From NCBI GenBank assembly GCA_021775275.1, contig JAJFIE010000332.1, positions 1 to 9,820 on the forward strand: DNA of 9,820 nt, written 5' to 3'. This stretch comes from Rhodospirillales bacterium. Its GTDB lineage: Bacteria; Pseudomonadota; Alphaproteobacteria; Rhodospirillales; Casp-alpha2. Below the pieces are notes generated by a model that was given only the letters and a program-made list of their open reading frames with translations, was not told the DNA's origin and made no database searches. A program made the translations under genes and the position numbers. Shown piece by piece: positions 7,878 through 9,820 of this stretch; position 1 is the stretch's first letter, and the number at the start of each line of letters is the position of its first letter.

Positions 7878-9101
7878 TCAGGGCGTTTTCATGCGTGGAT
7901 AGACAAATGCCACCAGAAATATCGCCATACCGCTGTAGATGGCGCAGGCAATGGCGATGGTTTCCATGGTGACGCCTGCGTCAATGGCCCAGCCCATGAC
8001 GGGCGGCGACAGCGCCGACCCCAGCACCATCAATGCCGAACCCAGGGCCTTGATGGCGCCCAGATGGGCGACGCCATAGATCTCTGCCCAGACGGCGCCA
8101 TGGGTTACGGCGGACGCACCGGATGTCATGCCAATAAAGAACATGAAGATGACAGCGATTAACTGATCACTGAACAATGCCAGGGCGAGCATAGCGACAA
8201 TGACGGGCAGGAGTTCAAGTCGCATCATTTTTATGGCGTTGTAGCGATCCACCAGAATGCCGGTGGCAAGGACGGCGGCGATCTGTCCGAAAGCGTAGGC
8301 CACAAAAGCGCCGGCGAACCAGGACAAATCCCAACCCTTGCTTTCCACCAGATGGACCTGATGGAAGAAAAATCCGGTACCGATAAACGACGCGGCCAGA
8401 TAGTTTGGCAGTAACACGTAAAAGCGCGGATCACGCAGAACCTGCCGCCGCGACCAGCCGGTTTCAGATGCACCGCTTTCAGCAGCGCTCCGGTTTTTTT
8501 CTTCCAGTTGCCGGTGACGTTCGCTGTGACCTTTCAATAACCACAGGACCAGTGGCACCAGCCCGATTGCCAGCATGATACCGATGCCGGTCCACATATC
8601 GCGCCACCCTATCGTAGCAATAAGGCTAACGGCAATGAACGGGATGATGGCTTCGGCCACAGGATAGCCCATGGAGGCGATGCTGATGGCCTTGCCCCGG
8701 TGGGCATCGAAATACCGTGCCATGGCGACGGTGGAGATGTGCGACATCACGCCCTGACCGGTAAATCTGAGTGCGAAGATCACCGGCAATAACCAGAACG
8801 CCGAACTGACATTGGCCATGGCGAGACAAGCCAGCGCCAGACCAAAACAGGCGAATGAGGTGTAGGGCCGCAGATCCATGTCATCGATCTTGCGCCCGGC
8901 CCAGACCAGCAGTGCTGCGCTGCTCAGTGTGCCGACCGAATAGATGCCGCCGAAATCCCCGTGGCTGAGGCCAAAGGTCGCGCGGATTTCTGCGCTGGAC
9001 AACGAAATGAAGTAGGTCTGTCCAAACGACGAGAAAAACGCGATCAGGAATCCGAATGCCAGAAATCGCGGGCTGGTGACCAGAAAACGAAAAATGTTCA
9101 T
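7878..9101 (-). CDS. Major facilitator superfamily transporter
   Basis: This is a 407-residue membrane protein with about twelve hydrophobic helices split six and six by a charged cytoplasmic loop (about 194-222, KGHSERHRQLEEKNRSAAES). MFS landmarks are visible: a motif-A-like GRKIDDMD after helix 2 (about 69-76), RFTGQG in the helix 4 region, and a partial motif A copy (GILVDRYNAIK) in the second half. Such proteins carry small solutes across the inner membrane by proton coupling or exchange. The overall look resembles the monocarboxylate/oxalate-formate type, but the substrate cannot be assigned. The frame is open to 9410, but the upstream part crosses an intrinsic terminator and poly-T tracts and does not look like protein. 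The ATG at 9101 therefore fits best, at the edge of the first amphipathic segment, although it lacks a clear Shine-Dalgarno. It ends 120 bases before ccmA on the same strand, and its relation to cytochrome maturation is unclear. Confidence 0.9.
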   Translation of the reverse strand: MNIFRFLVTSPRFLAFGFLIAFFSSFGQTYFISLSSAEIRATFGLSHGDFGGIYSVGTLSSAALLVWAGRKIDDMDLRPYTSFACFGLALACLAMANVSSAFWLLPVIFALRFTGQGVMSHISTVAMARYFDAHRGKAISIASMGYPVAEAIIPFIAVSLIATIGWRDMWTGIGIMLAIGLVPLVLWLLKGHSERHRQLEEKNRSAAESGASETGWSRRQVLRDPRFYVLLPNYLAASFIGTGFFFHQVHLVESKGWDLSWFAGAFVAYAFGQIAAVLATGILVDRYNAIKMMRLELLPVIVAMLALALFSDQLIAVIFMFFIGMTSGASAVTHGAVWAEIYGVAHLGAIKALGSALMVLGSALSPPVMGWAIDAGVTMETIAIACAIYSGMAIFLVAFVYPRMKTP

Positions 9102-9186
9102 GTCGGGCGGATCATGCCTGAATGCTCTGCCTGAGAAAATGATTTTGTCTGTGCCCAGTCGCAAAACACAAAAAAAAAAAACACTT

Positions 9187-9218
9187 AAAAAAAAACGCGG
9201 CCGGTTTTCACCGGCCGC
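9187..9218 (-). terminator. Strong intrinsic terminator (leftward)
   Basis: GCGGCCGG (9197-9204) and CCGGCCGC (9211-9218) form a perfect eight-base-pair GC stem with a six-base loop. On the minus strand it is followed, after one G, by nine T (9195-9187). A second run of twelve T follows at 9181-9170. There is no T run on the other side, so the terminator works only leftward. No normal protein gene ends here on that strand, which points to an RNA gene or a degraded gene upstream of it. Confidence 0.9.
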
Positions 9219-9305
9219 TCGAGTCAGGGCATTCGTTGCCCATAAGGGGACCAGAGAAAGAGGGGGGAGAAGTTCTCTGGCATACGTATAGACGAGGAGG
9301 TCTAT
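9187..9305 (-). ncRNA. Probable small regulatory RNA with C-rich hairpin loops
   Basis: Read leftward, 9305-9187 folds into a series of perfect hairpins ending in the intrinsic terminator. The first is ATAGAC/GTCTAT (9305-9288) with loop CTCCTC. The second is CCAGAGAA/TTCTCTGG (9280-9251) with a 14-base loop CTTCTCCCCCCTCT. The third is GGGCA/TGCCC (9241-9227) with a five-base loop. The last is the terminator stem and U9 tail. The first loop with its flanks contains ACCTCCT, identical to the anti-Shine-Dalgarno core of 16S rRNA. This architecture, about 120 nucleotides with unpaired CU-rich loops, is known for trans-acting sRNAs in alphaproteobacteria (for example the αr14/NfeR1 type), which block ribosome binding sites. 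Membership of that family is inferred. The 5' end is uncertain: a TATACG box (9290-9285) with TTGCTC 18 bases upstream would give a shorter RNA starting near 9280, while TATTAT (9340-9335) would start it near 9328. Confidence 0.6.
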
Positions 9306-9606
9306 GATGAGCAAAGTAGCTGCCGATTGTGGCGATAATATGCTCCAATTGGGGTGATTTGGTGGGGATGTTCGTTGAGTGTTTTTTACCACAAAGCAAA
9401 GCAATACCACTCGTCAGTTATTGGCCGGGGCCGGCGTCAGCTCTTCAGCTTCATGCCGTTCTAATGGCAAGTCTTGATAAACAGGCCAGATTACTTGGCT
9501 GATAACGACTGACGGTCGGCAATGATATCGACGAGTTTCCGGTCGTCTTCACATTGATCCAGGGCAACTGTCGTATCCAACGCTAAACGAGCGCGCGACC
9601 TGATAA
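9306..9606. other. Intergenic region without an intact gene
   Basis: No convincing complete gene is visible on either strand. Read leftward, two short open stretches in different frames look faintly protein-like. One ends in a stop at 9491-9493 and is open back to about 9616. The other ends in a stop at 9414-9416. Neither has a plausible start codon with a ribosome binding site, so they may be remnants of a decayed gene or chance. The region must also hold the promoter of the candidate small RNA if its transcript starts before 9305. A TATTAT box at 9340-9335 (minus strand) is the best -10-like element, but I see no matching -35. Confidence 0.5.
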
Positions 9607-9620
9607 TTGATGTGTATCAA
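9607..9620 (+). promoter_or_regulatory. Perfect FNR/Anr/FixK-type box
   Basis: TTGATgtgtATCAA matches the consensus TTGAT-N4-ATCAA exactly on both half-sites. Proteins of the Crp/Fnr family bind this site under low oxygen (FNR, Anr) or through FixLJ (FixK). Its centre lies 41 bases before position 9655. That is the canonical class II activator position if transcription starts there, as the TATACT box at 9642-9647 predicts. It most likely activates the exported-protein gene at 9690. Confidence 0.85.
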
Positions 9621-9628
9621 GGATACAC
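9612..9628. promoter_or_regulatory. Second perfect dyad overlapping the FNR box
   Basis: GTGTATC (9612-9618) and GATACAC (9622-9628) form a perfect seven-base inverted repeat around AAG. It shares nine bases with the FNR box. The short spacer argues against an RNA hairpin and for a dimeric regulator binding site. The regulator is unknown. Because the sites overlap, two proteins could not easily bind at once. Confidence 0.55.
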
Positions 9629-9641
9629 GTGACAACATGCC

Positions 9642-9647
9642 TATACT
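9642..9647 (+). promoter_or_regulatory. Probable -10 element of the FNR-type promoter
   Basis: TATACT matches five of six bases of the sigma-70 -10 consensus and predicts a start near 9654-9655. There is no good -35 hexamer 16-18 bases upstream, as expected for a class II activator-dependent promoter where the FNR-type protein replaces -35 contact. The 5' leader would be about 35 bases and carry the strong Shine-Dalgarno at 9678-9685. Confidence 0.6.
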
Positions 9648-9689
9648 TGTCCATGCTCCCGAAAATGGGGATTAAAAAAGGAGGTCAAT

Positions 9690-9820
9690 ATGGTTATTTC
9701 AAAACGATTGATCAATCGGTGTGCCGTGTTGATCGTCGCGGCGTTTTCTCTATTTTTAGTCAACACGGCGATGGCTGACGAAGGCACAATTGCGTATGGC
9801 GGCAAGTTGTACGACAAGTG
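9690..9820 (+). CDS. Exported protein, possibly a c-type cytochrome (3' end outside window)
   Basis: The first 43 codons run to the right edge. The ATG at 9690 follows an excellent Shine-Dalgarno, AAGGAGGT (9678-9685), with GGAGG five bases before the start. The protein begins with a Sec signal peptide: basic MVISKRLINR, a hydrophobic core (about 12-25), and a likely cleavage site after AMA (residue 29). The mature part opens DEGTIAYGGKLYDK, a start often seen in periplasmic c-type cytochromes, where a G-G-x-L-Y-D-x-W phrase precedes the CXXCH heme site. No CXXCH is within the window, so the cytochrome call is a guess supported by that phrase, by the FNR-type promoter and by the nearby ccm cluster. 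It is the only rightward gene. Codons 6-10 contain a perfect 14-bp palindrome (9705-9718). Confidence 0.75.
   Translation, partial: MVISKRLINRCAVLIVAAFSLFLVNTAMADEGTIAYGGKLYDK

Noticed and set aside
9304..9357. Rightward 17-codon reading frame with AGGAGG a few bases before two ATGs.
   Set aside because: The GGAGG is the complement of the CCTCC hairpin loop of the leftward RNA candidate, and the structure and terminator favour leftward transcription. Nothing in the short peptide supports function, though a tiny protein cannot be fully excluded.
9102..9410. N-terminal extension of the transporter frame up to an ATG at 9410.
   Set aside because: It would translate through the intrinsic terminator, both poly-T runs and the RNA hairpins. 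The resulting 103 residues do not resemble an MFS N terminus, while 9101 gives a normal length.
1..9820. Defence system, mobile element, CRISPR, tRNA or a novel multi-gene system.
   Set aside because: All intact genes fit known families, no repeats of the CRISPR or IS type are present, and no tRNA-like fold was noticed. The unusual content is limited to regulatory and RNA elements.

Overview
The window comes from a proteobacterium, most likely an alphaproteobacterium (possibly Rhodospirillales-like). The evidence is the ccmABC/ccmDEFGHI layout with CcmH and CcmI as separate proteins, a moderately high G+C content by eye, and the style of the proteins. This is an inference from gene content, not a database result.

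Nearly everything from position 1 to about 9300 is transcribed leftward (minus strand). In transcription order this is: a structured intergenic region with a probable small RNA ending in a strong intrinsic terminator (about 9305-9187); a 12-helix major facilitator transporter (9101-7878); a complete System I cytochrome c maturation cluster, ccmA-ccmB-ccmC-ccmD-ccmE-ccmF-ccmG-ccmH-ccmI (7757-570); and a LysE/RhtB-family exporter that runs off the left edge (500-1). The far right edge carries the first 43 codons of a rightward gene for an exported protein (9690 onward). Its promoter contains a perfect FNR/FixK-type box.

The ccm genes work as one pathway. CcmA and CcmB, with CcmC and CcmD, load heme onto the periplasmic chaperone CcmE. 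CcmG and CcmH keep the apocytochrome CXXCH cysteines reduced. CcmF, CcmH and CcmI form the ligase that attaches heme to the apocytochrome. Every expected diagnostic motif is present. Most junctions are translationally coupled: ATGA four-base overlaps at A/B, E/F, F/G and G/H, a one-base TAATG overlap at H/I and an 11-base overlap at D/E. The exceptions are B/C (54 bases) and C/D (124 bases).

The least ordinary part is 9170-9690. It holds a minus-strand RNA candidate with two hairpins whose loops are C-rich (one carries the anti-Shine-Dalgarno core CCUCC), a third hairpin and a terminator. Next to it is an anaerobiosis-type promoter in which an FNR box is interlocked with a second perfect dyad. 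Other oddities are a 15-bp tandem repeat that lengthens the CcmF N terminus by ten residues, and an 11-bp-period repeat just upstream of ccmA. I see no CRISPR array, insertion sequence, tRNA or rRNA.
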